In this document: positions 33,692 to 43,952 of the stretch, one piece after another
Numbering within the stretch: the first letter of the stretch is position 1
Layout: every line of letters starts with the position of its first letter
Origin: Staphylococcus roterodami
Lineage (GTDB): Bacteria; Bacillota; Bacilli; Staphylococcales; Staphylococcaceae
Reading direction: 5' to 3'
Assembly (NCBI GenBank): GCA_022493055.1
Contig: CP092781.1
Coordinates: 1,302,001-1,366,000 of the forward strand
DNA length: 64,000 nucleotides
Translations under genes and position numbers: made by a program
Notes under the pieces: generated by a model
What the model saw: only the letters and a program-made list of their open reading frames with translations
What the model was told of the DNA's origin: nothing
Database searches by the model: none

Positions 33692-33738
33692 TAAAAAAGG
33701 TAGATGAAAATCTTTATGTTTTTCGTTTACCTTTTTAA
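33692..33738 (-). terminator. Probable msrA terminator
   Basis: AAAAAAGGTAGATGAAAA pairs with TTTTCGTTTACCTTTTT between convergent mprF and msrA. The A run on the left suits termination on the minus strand. Confidence 0.6.
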
Positions 33739-33817
33739 TAATGAAGAATTTAATGCTATTAGTATATACGGCTGCTATTGTGAATCCACTCATTTATGAC
33801 TGAAACTAATTGTTTTG

Positions 33818-34336
33818 TTAAAGATGTTGTTGCTTGTTTTTATATTCTTGACGTATTTTTTGTTCTTCTGCATAACGCTCAGGATTTTTCTTGTAAAAGT
33901 CTTGATGATACTCTTCGGCTTTGTAAAATTCTGAAGCAGGTAATATTTTTGTAGCAATAGCCTTGTCAGCATTAATAGTATTTTTAAGCTGTTCAATATA
34001 CATTTCGGCTTGCTTTTTTTGATGTTCATTAGTATAAAAAATGGCAGTTTGATATTGTGGGCCACGATCTTGGAACTGCCCATCAGTATCTAATGGATCA
34101 ATTACTGAGAAAAATATTTCTAATAATTTGTTATACGAAAATAAAGCGACATCATATTGTATTTCTACAGTTTCTAAATGTCCGCTAGCACCTGATTTTA
34201 CTTGTTCGTATGTTGGGTTTTTAACATGCCCACCCATATATCCAGAAGTTACTTTTTCAATACCATCGAAGGTGTCAAATGGTTTCGTCATACACCAAAA
34301 GCAACCTCCGGCAAAATAAGCTGTATTTATATTCAT
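33818..34336 (-). CDS. msrA: Peptide methionine-S-sulfoxide reductase MsrA (172 aa)
   Basis: MsrA repairs the S-epimer of oxidised methionine in proteins. The active-site motif GGCFWC with the nucleophilic Cys is near residue 12, and the substrate-binding [10 protein letters not shown] is near the C-terminus. I chose ATG 34336 (MNINTAYF), because AAAGG lies nine bases upstream; the ATG at 34345 would overlap that ribosome site. It is the stand-alone staphylococcal msrA1-type gene, not fused to msrB. It is divergent from msrR. Confidence 0.95.
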   Translation of the reverse strand: MNINTAYFAGGCFWCMTKPFDTFDGIEKVTSGYMGGHVKNPTYEQVKSGASGHLETVEIQYDVALFSYNKLLEIFFSVIDPLDTDGQFQDRGPQYQTAIFYTNEHQKKQAEMYIEQLKNTINADKAIATKILPASEFYKAEEYHQDFYKKNPERYAEEQKIRQEYKNKQQHL

Positions 34337-34472
34337 TTTTGACATCCTTTCATTAGACCTTAGTACGATTTATTCAGAAATCACTTGCTTTTTGAATTGT
34401 TTTTATATAACGTTAATATGTGATAATTATAGTACACAAAAATCTATTTTTGAAGATATAAGGTAGGTAAAT

Positions 34473-35456
34473 ATGGATAAAGAAACTAATGACAACGAAT
34501 ATAGACGTCAAAGTGAACAAGCTACTTCGACGCCTAAACGAAAAAAGAAGAAGAAAATTAGGAAATTACCTATCATTCTTCTAATTGTTGTAATTTTACT
34601 AATCGCATTAATTGTATATATTGTACATAGTTACAATAGTGGTGTGGAATATGCCAAGCAACATGCGAAAGATGTTAAAGTACATCAATTTAATGGACCT
34701 GTAAAAAATGATGGTAAAATTTCGATTCTTGTACTTGGTGCAGATAAAGCACAAGGTGGACAATCAAGAACAGATTCTATCATGGTTGTTCAATATGACT
34801 TTATCAATAAAAAAATGAAAATGATGTCTGTCATGCGTGATATTTATGCAGATATCCCAGGATATGGTAAACATAAAATTAATTCAGCATATGCTTTAGG
34901 CGGTCCAGAGTTACTTAGAAAGACACTTAATAAAAATTTAGGTATTAATCCTGAATATTATGCTGTAGTTGACTTTACTGGGTTCGAGAAAATGATTGAT
35001 GAACTTATGCCTGATGGTGTACCAATTAATGTTGAAAAAGATATGTCTAAAAATATCGGCGTTTCTTTGAAAAAAGGTTATCATAAATTAAATGGTAAAG
35101 AATTACTAGGTTATGCTAGATTCCGTCACGACCCAGAAGGTGACTTTGGACGTGTAAGACGCCAACAACAAGTAATGCAAACATTGAAAAAAGAAATGGT
35201 TAATTTTAGAACAATCGTGAAACTTCCTAAAGTTGCTGGTATTTTAAGAGGTTATGTTAATACGGATATTCCTGATTCTGGTATTTTCCAAACAGGTTTG
35301 AGTTTTGGTATTCGTGGAGACAAAGATGTTAAGTCATTAACTGTACCGATTAAAAACTCATATCAAGATATCAACACAAATAGTGACGGCAGTGCTTTAC
35401 AAATTAACAAAAATACAAATAGACAAGCTATTAAAGAATTTTTAGATGCAGAATAA
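34473..35456 (+). CDS. msrR: LytR-CpsA-Psr family protein MsrR (327 aa)
   Basis: MsrR is one of the LCP phosphotransferases that attach wall teichoic acid or other anionic polymers to peptidoglycan, with effects on methicillin resistance and virulence. A lysine-rich cytoplasmic start ([11 protein letters not shown]) precedes one transmembrane helix ([18 protein letters not shown]). The extracellular LCP domain then shows [42 protein letters not shown] and [18 protein letters not shown], with the Arg/Asp residues that bind polyprenyl pyrophosphate. The start follows ATAAGGTAGG. It is monocistronic. Confidence 0.96.
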   Translation: MDKETNDNEYRRQSEQATSTPKRKKKKKIRKLPIILLIVVILLIALIVYIVHSYNSGVEYAKQHAKDVKVHQFNGPVKNDGKISILVLGADKAQGGQSRTDSIMVVQYDFINKKMKMMSVMRDIYADIPGYGKHKINSAYALGGPELLRKTLNKNLGINPEYYAVVDFTGFEKMIDELMPDGVPINVEKDMSKNIGVSLKKGYHKLNGKELLGYARFRHDPEGDFGRVRRQQQVMQTLKKEMVNFRTIVKLPKVAGILRGYVNTDIPDSGIFQTGLSFGIRGDKDVKSLTVPIKNSYQDINTNSDGSALQINKNTNRQAIKEFLDAE

Positions 35457-35461
35457 AATAT

Positions 35462-35506
35462 AAAAAAGCGATTTCTATCAAAGTAATGATGGAAATCGCT
35501 TTTTTA
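35462..35506. terminator. Terminator between msrR and the tautomerase gene
   Basis: The strong stem AAAAAAGCGATTTC / GAAATCGCTTTTTT between convergent genes is flanked by A and T runs. It is probably bidirectional. Confidence 0.9.
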
Positions 35507-35544
35507 GTGATTGAGAATTTAATGTTTCAATGTGTTTCTTAACT

Positions 35545-35730
35545 TTATTGATCTGATTTTCTAACACCAGCAACACCATAACGGCTTGGCTGCATTTCTT
35601 CAATAACAACATGAATTGCTTGTCTGTTCGCACCTGTTGTTCTTTCTACAGCATCTGTTACTTCGCTTACTAAATTTTTTAATTGTTCATCTGAACGACC
35701 TTCTAATAATTTTACATTGACGATTGGCAT
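35545..35730 (-). CDS. 4-oxalocrotonate tautomerase family enzyme (61 aa)
   Basis: This is a small tautomerase whose catalytic base is the amino-terminal proline, exposed after Met removal (MPIVNVKLLEGRS). The conserved helix EQLKNLVSEVTDAVERTTG and the strand HVVIEEMQPSRYGVAG with its Arg are typical of the 2-hydroxymuconate tautomerase-like group. The length is normal. The physiological substrate in staphylococci is unknown. The minus-strand start follows TAGGAGG. It diverges from the Y-family polymerase gene. Confidence 0.93.
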   Translation of the reverse strand: MPIVNVKLLEGRSDEQLKNLVSEVTDAVERTTGANRQAIHVVIEEMQPSRYGVAGVRKSDQ

Positions 35731-35823
35731 AATCCAAACCTCCTAATCATTATTAATTTGAGTATACCATGTAATAATTAAAAATACATTTACAAATTAA
35801 GAGAACTAATGTTCTTTTGGGTG

Positions 35824-35852
35824 TTGAAATAGAACGTATGTTCGTATATAAT
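35824..35852 (+). promoter_or_regulatory. LexA-controlled promoter of the Y-family polymerase gene
   Basis: A TTGAAA -35 box (35824-35829) and a TATAAT -10 box (35847-35852) are 17 bases apart. The SOS box GAACGTATGTTCG (35832-35844) fills the spacer, so LexA would block polymerase directly. Confidence 0.88.
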
Positions 35853-35877
35853 GAATACATGTAAGGGAGGGATAACA

Positions 35878-37140
35878 GTGTATAATTATCATTTATTAGA
35901 AGATAGGGATGTTCTATGTATTGACCAAAAGAGCTTTTTTGCGAGTGTTTCTTGTATTGAAAAGGGATTAGATCCATTAGAAACAAAGCTAGCTGTCGTT
36001 GCGGATACTAAACGCCAAGGATCTGTAATATTAGCTGCGACACCTAAATTAAAAGAGTTGGGCATCAAGACAGGATCACGATTGTTTGAAATACCGCATA
36101 GAAATGACATTTATATTATTAATCCAAGTATGCGTAAGTATCTCAATGTTTCAGTTGCTATTTCTAAAATTGCATTACGTTATATTCCACCTGAAGATTT
36201 ACACCAATATAGTATTGATGAATTTTTTATGGATGTGACTGATAGTTATCATAGATTTAGTTCAACAGTACATGCATTTTGTGAAAGACTCAAACGTGAA
36301 ATTTATGAAGAAACAGGGATTTACTGCACTGTAGGTATAGGATCAAATATGTTGTTAAGTAAGATTGCAATGGACGTCGAAGCGAAACACAGTAAAAATG
36401 GTATTGCTGAATGGCGATATCAAGATGTACCTACAAAATTGTGGCCAATTCAACCATTGCGAGATTTTTGGGGTATTAATCGTCGAACAGAAGCAAAGTT
36501 GAATAAAAGAGGAATTTTTACTATAGGGGATTTAGCAAAATATCCATATAAATTTTTGAAAAAAGAGTTCGGCATTTTAGGTGTTGATATGCATTTGCAT
36601 GCTAATGGAATAGATCAAAGTAAAGTTCGTGAAAAGCATAAAATTAGCAACCCATCTATATGTAAGAGTCAAATATTAATGAGGGACTATCATTTTGATG
36701 AAGCAAAAGTAGTAATGCAAGAGTTAATTGAAGATGTGGCAAGTCGAGTCAGAGCGAGGAAGAAAGTAGCGCGTACAATTCATTTCTCTTTTGGATATAG
36801 TGATGAAGGGGGCGTTCATAAACAATATACATTGAAAGATCCAACAAACTTAGAAAAAGATATCTATAAAGTAGTAATGTATTTCGCTGATAAGTTATGT
36901 AACAAACAAGCTCTGTACCGGACATTAAGTATATCATTGAGTCAGTTTATTAATGAAGATGAACGACAGATGAGTTTATTTGAAGATGAATATCAAAGGA
37001 AGAGAGATGAGTGTCTAGCTAAAACGATAGATCAATTGCACTTGAAGTACGGTAAAGGTATCGTATCAAAAGCGGTGTCATATACAGAGGCGGGCACGAA
37101 GCATGGCAGATTAGGTTTAATGGCTGGTCATAAAATGTAA
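35878..37140 (+). CDS. umuC: Y-family DNA polymerase, UmuC-like (420 aa)
   Basis: This is an error-prone translesion polymerase. The palm motifs are DVLCIDQKSFFASVSC (first catalytic Asp) and YSIDEFFMDVTD (second Asp/Glu pair). Thumb and little-finger regions follow (TVGIGSNMLLSKIAMDVEAK, DFWGINRRTEAKLNKRGI). The sequence QMSLFED near residue 363 is a good clamp-binding peptide. The start is GTG 35878 with AAGGGAGGG upstream. Its promoter carries a LexA box, and S. aureus has a LexA-regulated UmuC-like gene at this place, distinct from dinB elsewhere. Confidence 0.93.
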   Translation: MYNYHLLEDRDVLCIDQKSFFASVSCIEKGLDPLETKLAVVADTKRQGSVILAATPKLKELGIKTGSRLFEIPHRNDIYIINPSMRKYLNVSVAISKIALRYIPPEDLHQYSIDEFFMDVTDSYHRFSSTVHAFCERLKREIYEETGIYCTVGIGSNMLLSKIAMDVEAKHSKNGIAEWRYQDVPTKLWPIQPLRDFWGINRRTEAKLNKRGIFTIGDLAKYPYKFLKKEFGILGVDMHLHANGIDQSKVREKHKISNPSICKSQILMRDYHFDEAKVVMQELIEDVASRVRARKKVARTIHFSFGYSDEGGVHKQYTLKDPTNLEKDIYKVVMYFADKLCNKQALYRTLSISLSQFINEDERQMSLFEDEYQRKRDECLAKTIDQLHLKYGKGIVSKAVSYTEAGTKHGRLGLMAGHKM

Positions 37141-37310
37141 TGAGGTCGGGACAAAAGCGTTTAGTATTTGAGCAGAACAGAACGATGAGCAAAATTGTTT
37201 TCCGAATTTTGTCGAATTGTGAGAGTTTCTGCCGAAAATCCTGCTTTTGGGACGCCGTTAATCGGTTTCCCAGAGCACAAAAACTTTATGTCTCAATCTC
37301 GTAATTCGTA
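37141..37310. repeat. Probable intergenic repeat with long imperfect hairpin
   Basis: After the polymerase gene comes a comparatively GC-rich block that opens with GAGGTCGGGACAAAAGC and closes with TATGTCTCAATCTCG. The two ends are imperfect reverse complements, so the block could fold back on itself. The style resembles short intergenic repeats found in several copies in S. aureus genomes. Copy number cannot be judged from one window. Confidence 0.4.
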
Positions 37311-37407
37311 TAAAATAAGTCTCTAAAGATAAATATTTTATATATCACAATAGATTTTCACAACAGCATCTAAGAATATATAGAATTTATCAAAAGAGAC
37401 TTAATAA

Positions 37408-38499
37408 TTATTGGATATAACAATCAAAATCACTCAATGCTTCCATACCACGTTCGCGATCTGAAGGTGTTTTAAAACTAATCTTTAGAGCACCATATAT
37501 ATCTTCGCGGACTTCTAAAATTCTTAAGTTGCTTATAGATATATTATGTAAACTTAAGATGTGAGTGACTTTGCTAATCATACCCGGTTTATCCGGAATA
37601 TCAACATATAGATCATACGCAGTATTTAATCCACCAAGTTGTTTAGTAGGTAGGGCATCGCGATACGACTTAGCTTCGGCAAAAAATGCCAACAATTTTT
37701 CAGAATCATTATTTTCAATTATGCTTTCTAATTCATGAAATTGATTTTTAAGTTGATGAATCATTTCTAAAATATATGCTTTATTACTTAACGTGATATC
37801 TTTCCACATTTGAGCGTTGCTGCTAGCAATTCGTGTAATATCTCGAAAGCCACCAGCTGCTAATTTAGTAACTAGCTGATGTTCATCACTATTATTATGA
37901 CTAAGGTGTACTAAACTTGAGGCAACAATATGAGGCAAATGACTTACAACACTTGTTACATAATCATGTTCATCAGCTGTAGTCACAATGAACTTAGCTA
38001 ATGTGGGAGATAAAAGTTCTTTTAACATGTTAGCAGCTTGTTTATTTTCTTGTTCGTCATAAACTAAAATATAATACGCATTTTCAAACAAATGTTTTTT
38101 GGCATTTAATACACCTGATTTATGACTACCGGCCATCGGATGACCACTAACTAAATGAATATTATGTTTTAATAGACTACGTTCATGTTGTTGAATTGTC
38201 GATTTAGTACTTCCTGTATCTGTAACAATAACACCTGGTTTTGTTTCGATATCAATTAATTCAACAAGATATTTATTGGTAATAGTCACAGGCGTTGCAT
38301 AAATAATCACATCAGCTTCTTTGACAGCAGCTGGATAATCCGTATATTTACGATCAATAATTCCAATCGATTTAGCCTTATCTAATTGTGAAATATCTGC
38401 ATCAAATGCAATGATATTAATTTCAGGATTATGGAATTTGATATTACTAGCAAGACTACCACCAATTAACCCAAGTCCTACAAATAAAACTGTTGTCAT
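37408..38499 (-). CDS. tyrA: Prephenate dehydrogenase TyrA (363 aa)
   Basis: TyrA oxidatively decarboxylates prephenate to 4-hydroxyphenylpyruvate in tyrosine synthesis. The N-terminal nucleotide-binding fold has [16 protein letters not shown], and the catalytic region shows [13 protein letters not shown] with the conserved His. A C-terminal ACT domain ([19 protein letters not shown], about residues 295-363) likely gives feedback control by an aromatic amino acid. The length is full. The start follows AAGGTGATG. It stands alone, opposite to the nearby trp operon, which draws on the same chorismate pool. Confidence 0.96.
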   Translation of the reverse strand: MTTVLFVGLGLIGGSLASNIKFHNPEINIIAFDADISQLDKAKSIGIIDRKYTDYPAAVKEADVIIYATPVTITNKYLVELIDIETKPGVIVTDTGSTKSTIQQHERSLLKHNIHLVSGHPMAGSHKSGVLNAKKHLFENAYYILVYDEQENKQAANMLKELLSPTLAKFIVTTADEHDYVTSVVSHLPHIVASSLVHLSHNNSDEHQLVTKLAAGGFRDITRIASSNAQMWKDITLSNKAYILEMIHQLKNQFHELESIIENNDSEKLLAFFAEAKSYRDALPTKQLGGLNTAYDLYVDIPDKPGMISKVTHILSLHNISISNLRILEVREDIYGALKISFKTPSDRERGMEALSDFDCYIQ

Positions 38500-38664
38500 C
38501 TACATCACCTTATTTCGAAATTTTCAGAATAATAACATTGTAAATGAGCTATTTGCGTAGTGCAATAGTAAATAAAGAAATGCAACAAGACATTAATAGA
38601 TAAAGTAATGTAAATCATCTACAATGAAACTGTAGAGAAAACAACTGTCATGGAGGGGAATTAC

Positions 38665-39696
38665 ATGGAAGAAATTTTAGAAACGATTAAGACATTAACA
38701 AACATTAGCAGTCCTTCGGGAGATACAGAAGAAGCAATCCAATTTGTTGAAAATTACGTTAAAAACTTGGGGTACCAAACAAAATTAACAAATAAAGGGG
38801 CTTTACTCATAACTGTGCCAGGCAATAACAATGATGTCCAACGTTGTATTACTGCGCATGTTGATACATTAGGCGCAATGGTTAAAGAAATTAAAGAAGA
38901 TGGACGCTTAGCAATCGAGTTAATTGGTGGGTTCACTTATAATGCTATTGAAGGTGAATATTGCCAAATTAAGACAGAAGCAGGGCAAATATACTCAGGT
39001 ACTATTTGCTTACATGAAACAAGTGTACATGTTTATCGAAATAACCACGAAATAGCTAGAGACAAAGAGCATATGGAAATACGAATAGACGAGGTTACAA
39101 CATCCGAGGAAGATACTAAGAGTTTGGGTATTTCAGTAGGTGATTTTGTTAGCTTTGATCCGCGCACAGTCATCACGTCATCAGGCTTTATTAAATCTCG
39201 CCATTTGGATGATAAAGCAAGCGTAGCAATGATACTGCAATTACTCAAAAAATTAAAGAAAGATCAAACAACATTGCCACATACAACACAATTTTATATA
39301 TCAAATAATGAAGAAATCGGCTATGGTGCGAACGCATCGATTGATTCTAGAATCAAAGAGTATATTGCGTTAGATATGGGGGCATTAGGAGACGGGCAAA
39401 ATTCTGATGAGTATACTGTTTCGATTTGCGCCAAAGATTCATCCGGTCCATACCATAAACAATTGAAATCACATCTAGTAAATCTTTGTAAAATAAACGA
39501 TATTCCATACAAAGTGGACATATATCCATATTATAGTTCTGATGCATCAGCGGCATTGAGTGCTGGGGCAGATATAAGACATGGCTTGTTTGGAGCAGGC
39601 ATTGAATCATCTCATGCAATGGAACGAACACATATTGATTCGATTAGAGCGACAGAACATTTATTATATGCGTATTGCTTATCACCTATAGAATAA
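38665..39696 (+). CDS. M42 family metallopeptidase (343 aa)
   Basis: This is a cytoplasmic dinuclear-zinc aminopeptidase of the glutamyl/leucyl aminopeptidase (FrvX/PepA-like) group. Metal and catalytic motifs are TAHVDTLGAMV (His, Asp), SRHLDDKASVAM (bridging Asp), NNEEIGYGAN (Glu-Glu), ALDMGALGD and GIESSHAMERTH (last His). ATG 38665 follows GGAGGGG; an in-frame ATG at 38650 overlaps that ribosome site. A peptidase here could recycle peptides to amino acids, but no link to the downstream trp operon is shown. Confidence 0.9.
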   Translation: MEEILETIKTLTNISSPSGDTEEAIQFVENYVKNLGYQTKLTNKGALLITVPGNNNDVQRCITAHVDTLGAMVKEIKEDGRLAIELIGGFTYNAIEGEYCQIKTEAGQIYSGTICLHETSVHVYRNNHEIARDKEHMEIRIDEVTTSEEDTKSLGISVGDFVSFDPRTVITSSGFIKSRHLDDKASVAMILQLLKKLKKDQTTLPHTTQFYISNNEEIGYGANASIDSRIKEYIALDMGALGDGQNSDEYTVSICAKDSSGPYHKQLKSHLVNLCKINDIPYKVDIYPYYSSDASAALSAGADIRHGLFGAGIESSHAMERTHIDSIRATEHLLYAYCLSPIE

Positions 39697-39707
39697 ATGA
39701 AATAGTG

Positions 39708-39739
39708 TTGACAAATACGAACGACCTATGTAATATAAT
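39708..39739 (+). promoter_or_regulatory. trp operon promoter
   Basis: A consensus TTGACA (39708-39713) is followed 17 bases later by TAATAT (39731-39736), with an overlapping TATAAT at 39734-39739. Transcription would begin near 39743, just before the first T-box leader. Confidence 0.75.
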
Positions 39740-39742
39740 GAA

Positions 39743-39960
39743 CTATAAAAATAATTAGAATTTTCTAAAGATATAGTAGCAAATATGAAATGTAGCAAAC
39801 AGAAAGCTAATGGGTGATGAGAATTAGCACGACATATTTTGTGAATTGGACTTTGGAAGACAGTTAAATAAATATATAAAGTGAACATTAATTATGTTAA
39901 CTAAGGTGGCACCACGGTAACGCGTCCTTACAGAATTTCGCGTTATAGTGGTGTCTTTTT
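39743..39960 (+). ncRNA. T-box leader 1 (tRNA-Trp) of the trp operon
   Basis: Stem I arms GCTAAT (39806-39811) and ATTAGC (39823-39828), a specifier TGG in AATTGGACT (39847-39849), and the T-box core AAGGTGGCACCACGG (from 39903) are all visible. The terminator GGCACCAC..AACGCG / CGCGTT..GTGGTGTC is followed by a T run (39908-39960). Uncharged tRNA-Trp would pair with the T-box and prevent termination. Confidence 0.9.
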
Positions 39961-39984
39961 ATTTGAACAAAATGTAGTAGTTAA

Positions 39985-40173
39985 TTATATGGTAGCAACA
40001 GAAAGTTAGTGGTCGATGTGAACTAACACCGATATTAATGAAATTGGGTTTTGTTTGTAAGAGAAAAATTAAATAAAATAAGAGTGAGCTTTGAATATTT
40101 CGAATATTCGGTTAATTTAGGTGGTACCACGCGTCAGCGTCCTTTATTTATTAAGGATGTTGGCGTTTTTTTT
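39985..40173 (+). ncRNA. T-box leader 2 (tRNA-Trp) of the trp operon
   Basis: A second complete T-box follows the first: stem I arms GTTAGT (40005-40010) and ACTAAC (40022-40027), specifier TGG in AAATTGGGTT (40045-40047), and core TTAGGTGGTACCACGCG (from 40117). The terminator GTCAGCGTCCTT / AAGGATGTTGGC is followed by eight T residues (about 40131-40173). It ends just before the trpE ribosome site. Confidence 0.9.
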
Positions 40174-40185
40174 GAAAGGAGTGTA

Positions 40186-41601
40186 ATGAAGAGAATGGAC
40201 ATATTTTATAAAAAAATTAAAGCTAATGTAACGCCTGAAGTATTGGCACAACTTCATTCGAAGAAAATAATACTCGAAAGTACAAATCAGCAACAAACTA
40301 AAGGGAGATATTCTATAGTCATATTTGATATTTTTGGCACATTAACATTAGATAATAATACTTTATCAATAAATACAATAAAAGGAACAAACAAAATTAC
40401 TGAAAATCCATACCAGTATTTAACAACTAAAATAAACGAAGATTATCATGACATTAATGATGACGCACTTAGGGCATTGCCATTTATTTCTGGATATGTG
40501 GGAACATGTAGCTTTGACTTGGTACGTCATGAATTTCCAAAATTACAATCAATACAATTAGAAGATCACGTTCAACATGATGTACGGCTATATATGGTGG
40601 AACATGTTTACGTATTCGACCATTACAAAGATGATTTATATATCATCGCGACAAATCAGTTTTCAAATGCAACAAAGTCTGAATTAAAAGCGCGTGTAAA
40701 TAAATCTATTAATGATTTAACGAAGATTCAGCCGTTTACACCTACACATGATTTTGATTTTAAAGACAAACAAATTCAATCAAATATTTCAGAATCAAGA
40801 TTTATCGAAATGATTAAATATTTTAAAGAAAAAATAACAGAAGGTGATATGTTCCAAGTTGTGCCTTCAAGAATATATAGTTACAAACATCATGCGAGCA
40901 ATAATTTAAATCAACTGTCATTTCAACTGTACCAAAATTTAAAACGCCAAAATCCAAGTCCGTATATGTATTATCTCAATATCGATAAACCTTATATTGT
41001 TGGAAGTTCTCCAGAAAGCTTTGTCAGTGTCAAAGATCAAATCGTAACAACGAACCCAATTGCTGGAACAATTCAACGTGGGAAAACAACGCAACAAGAT
41101 AATGAAAATATGCAACAACTACTTAATGATCCCAAAGAATGTAGTGAACATCGCATGCTTGTTGATTTAGGTCGCAATGATATTCATAGAGTAAGTAAAA
41201 TCGGTACGTCAAAAATTACTAAATTAATGGTCATTGAAAAGTACGAACATGTCATGCACATAGTTAGTGAAGTCACTGGTAAAATAAAGCCTAATTTATC
41301 ACCAATGACGGTCATTGCCAATTTATTACCAACTGGTACAGTTTCGGGTGCACCAAAATTACGTGCAATTGAAAGAATATATGAACAATATCCATTTAAG
41401 CGTGGTGTTTATAGTGGCGGCGTTGGCTATATCAATTGTAATCACAACTTAGACTTTGCTTTAGCAATTCGTACAATGATGATTAATGATCAATTTGTAA
41501 ATGTAGAGGCTGGTTGTGGTGTTGTATATGATTCCATTCCTGAAAAAGAATTGGAAGAAACGAAATTGAAAGCAAAAAGTTTATTGGAGGTACAACCATG
41601 A
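40186..41601 (+). CDS. trpE: Anthranilate synthase component I TrpE (471 aa)
   Basis: TrpE converts chorismate to anthranilate with ammonia delivered by TrpG, the first step of tryptophan synthesis. The chorismate-binding domain shows EGDMFQVVPSR, VGSSPESFV, NPIAGTIQRG, EHRMLVDLGRNDI and LPTGTVSGAPKLRA, ending in GGVGYINCNHNLDFALAIRT. ATG 40186 is four bases after AGGAG. ATG 40195 (MDIFYKK, 468 aa) is 13 bases away and is often annotated, so either is possible. Upstream in-frame sequence is the T-box leader. The stop overlaps trpG by four bases. Confidence 0.96.
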   Translation: MKRMDIFYKKIKANVTPEVLAQLHSKKIILESTNQQQTKGRYSIVIFDIFGTLTLDNNTLSINTIKGTNKITENPYQYLTTKINEDYHDINDDALRALPFISGYVGTCSFDLVRHEFPKLQSIQLEDHVQHDVRLYMVEHVYVFDHYKDDLYIIATNQFSNATKSELKARVNKSINDLTKIQPFTPTHDFDFKDKQIQSNISESRFIEMIKYFKEKITEGDMFQVVPSRIYSYKHHASNNLNQLSFQLYQNLKRQNPSPYMYYLNIDKPYIVGSSPESFVSVKDQIVTTNPIAGTIQRGKTTQQDNENMQQLLNDPKECSEHRMLVDLGRNDIHRVSKIGTSKITKLMVIEKYEHVMHIVSEVTGKIKPNLSPMTVIANLLPTGTVSGAPKLRAIERIYEQYPFKRGVYSGGVGYINCNHNLDFALAIRTMMINDQFVNVEAGCGVVYDSIPEKELEETKLKAKSLLEVQP

Positions 41602-42167
41602 TTTTAGTTATAGATAATTATGATTCATTTACTTATAACTTAGTTGACATTGTCGCCCAATATACTGATGTCATTGTAAAGTATCCTGACGAAACTGATG
41701 TCTTAAAACAAACAGTAGATGCAATTATAATTTCACCAGGTCCAGGGCATCCATTAGATGATCAACAGTTGATGAAAATTATAGAAACATATCAGCAGAA
41801 GCCAATTTTAGGGATATGTTTAGGTGCTCAAGCACTTACATGTTATTACGGCGGAGAAGTCATTAAAGGTAATAAGGTTATGCACGGAAAAGTTGATACT
41901 TTTATTATTAAAACTGAAAATAATAGTTTGTTATACGAAGGTGTACCAGAACAATTTTCGATTATGAGATACCATTCATTAATAAGTAATCCTGATAATT
42001 TTCCAGAAGAATTGAAAATTACTGGACGTACCGAAGATTGTATACAGTCATTTGAACATAATGAACGACCACATTATGGTATTCAGTATCATCCTGAATC
42101 ATTTGCTACAGACTATGGTGTCAAAATAATTACAAATTTTATTAATTCTGTAAAAGGAGGGCGATGA
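41598..42167 (+). CDS. trpG: Anthranilate synthase component II TrpG (189 aa)
   Basis: TrpG is the class I glutamine amidotransferase subunit that supplies ammonia to TrpE. It has [12 protein letters not shown] at the start, ISPGPGHP, the nucleophile loop GICLGAQAL with the catalytic Cys near residue 76, and the catalytic His/Glu in [11 protein letters not shown]. The loop has Ala where many family members have His (LGHQ), a tolerated variation. The start overlaps the trpE stop, which implies translational coupling. Confidence 0.95.
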   Translation: MILVIDNYDSFTYNLVDIVAQYTDVIVKYPDETDVLKQTVDAIIISPGPGHPLDDQQLMKIIETYQQKPILGICLGAQALTCYYGGEVIKGNKVMHGKVDTFIIKTENNSLLYEGVPEQFSIMRYHSLISNPDNFPEELKITGRTEDCIQSFEHNERPHYGIQYHPESFATDYGVKIITNFINSVKGGR

Positions 42168-42169
42168 TT

Positions 42170-43168
42170 ATGTCGTTACTAACAAGAATAAAAACTGAAT
42201 CGATATTACACGAAAGTGATATTAAGGAGCTAATTGAAATACTTATTTCACCTAGTATTGGAACGGATATAAAATATGAATTGCTAAGTAATTATTCAGA
42301 ACGAGAAATTCAACAACAAGAATTAACATATATCGTAAGAAGTTTAATTAATACGATGTATCCACATCAACCTTGTTATGAAGGTAGTATGTGTGTTTGT
42401 GGTACAGGTGGAGATAAATCAAATAGCTTTAATATCTCGACAACTGTTGCATTCGTTGTGGCAAGTGCAGGTGTAAAAATAATTAAACATGGTAATAGAA
42501 GTATTACGTCAAATTCGGGCAGTACAGATTTGTTAAATCAAATGCGAATTTCCACAACAAGTGTGGACGATACGCCAAAACAATTAGATGAAAAAAATCT
42601 TGTATTTATTGGAGCAACTGAATCATATCCAATCATGAAGTATATGCAACCAGTTAGAAAAATGATTGGAAAGCCTACAATATTAAACCTTGTGGGTCCA
42701 TTAATTAATCCATATCACTTAACGTATCAAATGGTAGGCGTCTTTGATCCTACAAAGTTAAAGTTAGTTGCTAAAACGATTAAAGACTTAGGAAGACGAC
42801 GTGCGATAGTATTACATGGCGCAAATGGGATGGATGAAGCAACATTGTCTGGCGATAATTTAATATATGAATTGACTGAAGATGGAGAAATCAAAAACTA
42901 CACATTAAATGCGACTGATTATGGTTTGAAATATGCGCCGAATAGCGATTTTAAAGGCGGTTCACCTGAAGAAAATTTAGCAATCTCACTTAATATCTTG
43001 AATGGTAAAGATCAGTCAAGTCGTCGTGATGTTGTCGTACTAAATGCAGGTTTAAGCCTATATGTTGCAGAGAAAGTGGATACCATCGCAGAAGGCATAG
43101 AACTCGCAAGCACTTTGATAGATAATGGTGTAGCTTTGAAGAAATACCATCAAATGAGAGGTGAATAA
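42170..43168 (+). CDS. trpD: Anthranilate phosphoribosyltransferase TrpD (332 aa)
   Basis: TrpD transfers phosphoribose from PRPP to anthranilate. The glycine-rich PRPP loop [15 protein letters not shown] (about residues 80-95) and [17 protein letters not shown] are characteristic, followed by [14 protein letters not shown] and [12 protein letters not shown] chose ATG 42170 because AGGAGG (42155-42160) is nine bases upstream; ATG 42164 is only three bases away. It is third in the operon. Confidence 0.96.
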   Translation: MSLLTRIKTESILHESDIKELIEILISPSIGTDIKYELLSNYSEREIQQQELTYIVRSLINTMYPHQPCYEGSMCVCGTGGDKSNSFNISTTVAFVVASAGVKIIKHGNRSITSNSGSTDLLNQMRISTTSVDDTPKQLDEKNLVFIGATESYPIMKYMQPVRKMIGKPTILNLVGPLINPYHLTYQMVGVFDPTKLKLVAKTIKDLGRRRAIVLHGANGMDEATLSGDNLIYELTEDGEIKNYTLNATDYGLKYAPNSDFKGGSPEENLAISLNILNGKDQSSRRDVVVLNAGLSLYVAEKVDTIAEGIELASTLIDNGVALKKYHQMRGE

Positions 43169-43169
43169 C

Positions 43170-43952
43170 ATGACAATTTTAGAAGAAATTGTTGAATATA
43201 AACAGTCACTTTTACAAAATGGCTATTACCAAGACAAGCTTAACACCTTAAAAAGTGTGAACATTCAGAATAAAAAATCTTTTATAGGTGCAATTGAACA
43301 GGAACCAAAGTTAGCAATTATTGCAGAAATTAAATCAAAGAGTCCCACAGTAAATGATTTACCCGAACGAGATTTATCGCAACAAATTTCTGATTATGAA
43401 CAGTACGGGGCAAATGCAGTTTCAATTTTAACAGATGAAAAGTACTTTGGAGGGAGTTTTGAACGTTTACAAGAATTAACAACAAAAACGACACTTCCAG
43501 TATTATGTAAAGACTTTATTATAGATCCGCTTCAGATTGACGTTGCTAAACAAGCTGGCGCATCTATGATTTTACTTATCGTTAATATCTTATCGGATAA
43601 ACAATTGAGAGAGTTATACGAATACGCTACTTCCCAAAATTTAGAAGTATTAGTGGAAGTTCATGATCGTGAAGAATTAGAACGTGCTCATAAGATTAAT
43701 CCTAAATTAATTGGTGTTAATAATAGAGACTTAAAACATTTTGTAACTGATGTCACACATACAAATATTATTTTAGAAAATAAACAGCCGAATCATTATT
43801 ATATTTCAGAAAGCGGTATTCATGATACCTCTGATGTAAGAAAAATCTTGCATAGTGGTATCGATGGCTTACTAATAGGTGAGGCGCTTATGCGTTGCGA
43901 TAACCTATCTGAATTTTTACCACAACTAAAAATGCAAAAGGTGAAATCATGA
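43170..43952 (+). CDS. trpC: Indole-3-glycerol-phosphate synthase TrpC (260 aa)
   Basis: TrpC closes the indole ring from CdRP. The TIM-barrel protein shows [10 protein letters not shown] with the catalytic Lys, [27 protein letters not shown] (second catalytic Lys), [23 protein letters not shown] and [17 protein letters not shown] 43170 follows AGAGGTG and starts one base after the trpD stop. It is a separate gene here, not fused to trpF as in E. coli. Confidence 0.96.
   Translation: MTILEEIVEYKQSLLQNGYYQDKLNTLKSVNIQNKKSFIGAIEQEPKLAIIAEIKSKSPTVNDLPERDLSQQISDYEQYGANAVSILTDEKYFGGSFERLQELTTKTTLPVLCKDFIIDPLQIDVAKQAGASMILLIVNILSDKQLRELYEYATSQNLEVLVEVHDREELERAHKINPKLIGVNNRDLKHFVTDVTHTNIILENKQPNHYYISESGIHDTSDVRKILHSGIDGLLIGEALMRCDNLSEFLPQLKMQKVKS

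Noticed and set aside
33790..34083. 97-codon minus-strand frame overlapping msrA
   Set aside because: It is a shadow of msrA in another frame with no domain and no ribosome site.
39759..39773. CodY-like motif AATTTTCTAAAGATA at the start of the trp leader
   Set aside because: It has three mismatches to the CodY consensus in very AT-rich DNA, which is too weak to claim.
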